Below are positions 5,770-6,056 of a DNA stretch of 6,056 nucleotides, piece after piece. Below the pieces are notes generated by a model. That model did no database searches, was not told the DNA's origin, and saw nothing but the letters and a program-made list of their open reading frames with translations. The position numbers and the translations under genes are program-made. How positions within the stretch are numbered: the stretch's first letter is position 1; each line of letters starts with the position of its first letter. The stretch is from Bacteroidota bacterium (GTDB lineage Bacteria > Bacteroidota > Bacteroidia > Chitinophagales > Chitinophagaceae): positions 1-6,056 of the forward strand of contig JAEZIL010000126.1 in NCBI GenBank assembly GCA_023436685.1, read 5' to 3'.

Positions 5770-6056
5770 ATGTTTATAAAGTCAAAAGTGCTAAAAAGCT
5801 TAATGCTACTATGCACGATGTTTCTATCGGTTGCCAGCCAGGCACAAACTACCCTCATGTCGCCCACGGTAGATGATGGTGGATTTGAAAGTTCGCCTAC
5901 TACCTGGAATTTTATTCAGAATACCACTTCCACGTCTTCTGCTAACAGGTGGGAAATTGGTTCTACCACTACCGGTACCAATATTCCCGGTGTAGTTGGC
6001 GGCTCAAATGCTGCTTATATAACTACAGGCGCAAGTGGCTCGCCCTGGGCATATTC
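5770..6056 (+). CDS. Secreted protein, N-terminal part (runs off the window)
   Basis: An open frame begins with ATG at 5770 and is still open after 95 codons at the window edge. Residues 1-25 form a Sec signal peptide: Lys4, Lys6 and Lys9, then the hydrophobic LMLLCTMFLSVA, then SQA with predicted cleavage before Gln26. Cys15 lies inside the hydrophobic core and lacks a lipobox, so this is not a lipoprotein. The mature part is rich in Thr, Ser, Gly and Asn. It has GGFES (37-41), TTWNF (44-48), NRWEIGS (59-65) and GGSNAAYITT (77-86), a pattern resembling the lectin-like or choice-of-anchor J-type beta-sandwich modules at the start of large exported Bacteroidota proteins. Such proteins often end in a type IX secretion sorting domain, but that end is not visible. 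Met12 or Met17 as a start would destroy the signal peptide, so 5770 is preferred. It is transcribed divergently from the HTH gene. Confidence 0.82.
   Translation, partial: MFIKSKVLKSLMLLCTMFLSVASQAQTTLMSPTVDDGGFESSPTTWNFIQNTTSTSSANRWEIGSTTTGTNIPGVVGGSNAAYITTGASGSPWAY

Noticed and set aside
5812..5814. Lipoprotein cysteine (Cys15) in the secreted protein's signal peptide
   Set aside because: The preceding residues (MLL) do not form a lipobox and the cysteine lies within the hydrophobic core, well before the SQA cleavage site.
1..6056. CRISPR array, tRNA, rRNA, insertion sequence or phage remnant
   Set aside because: No regularly spaced repeats, cloverleaf-like sequence, transposase motif or terminal inverted repeats were seen.

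Overview
The window looks like chromosomal DNA of a member of the Bacteroidota, probably a Chitinophagaceae-like environmental lineage. Four things point that way. Most starts lack a Shine-Dalgarno sequence. A TAnnTTTG-type -7 box (TAACTTTG) lies in front of prfB. The intergenic DNA is AT-rich while coding GC is moderate. The secreted protein at the right edge has a signal peptide ending in SQA/QT followed by a Thr/Ser/Gly-rich domain typical of large exported proteins in this phylum. The genus cannot be fixed from the sequence alone.

Layout: (1) At the left edge, the last codons of a possible upstream gene run into tag (DNA-3-methyladenine glycosylase I, + strand) through a TAATG stop/start overlap. 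(2) tag converges on a block of five minus-strand genes and overlaps the last of them by 4 nt. In transcription order (right to left) these are: a 134-residue protein with an Xre-like helix-turn-helix (5512-5108), a BtrH-type Cys/His acyltransferase-like protein with a DUF4872-like C-terminus (5091-4090), a GtrA-family four-helix membrane protein (4003-3479), peptide chain release factor 2 (prfB, 3450-2359) and a type I exporter-fold ABC transporter half-molecule (2353-584). (3) A 257-bp AT-rich divergent region (5513-5769) carries several small dyads and a direct repeat. (4) At the right edge, a secreted protein starts on the + strand at 5770 and runs off the window.

Functional reading: the first two minus-strand genes are 16 nt apart and look like one unit. 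prfB and the ABC transporter are also tightly linked, because the ABC gene starts with TTG 5 nt after the prfB stop and its ribosome-binding site lies inside the prfB 3' end. prfB has its own -7-like box, so it may be transcribed independently of the genes before it. RF2 reads through as one continuous frame, without the common autoregulatory frameshift. The part least explained by known biology is the HTH + BtrH-like pair and the structured divergent region in front of it. No CRISPR array, tRNA, rRNA, insertion sequence or convincing terminator hairpin is visible.
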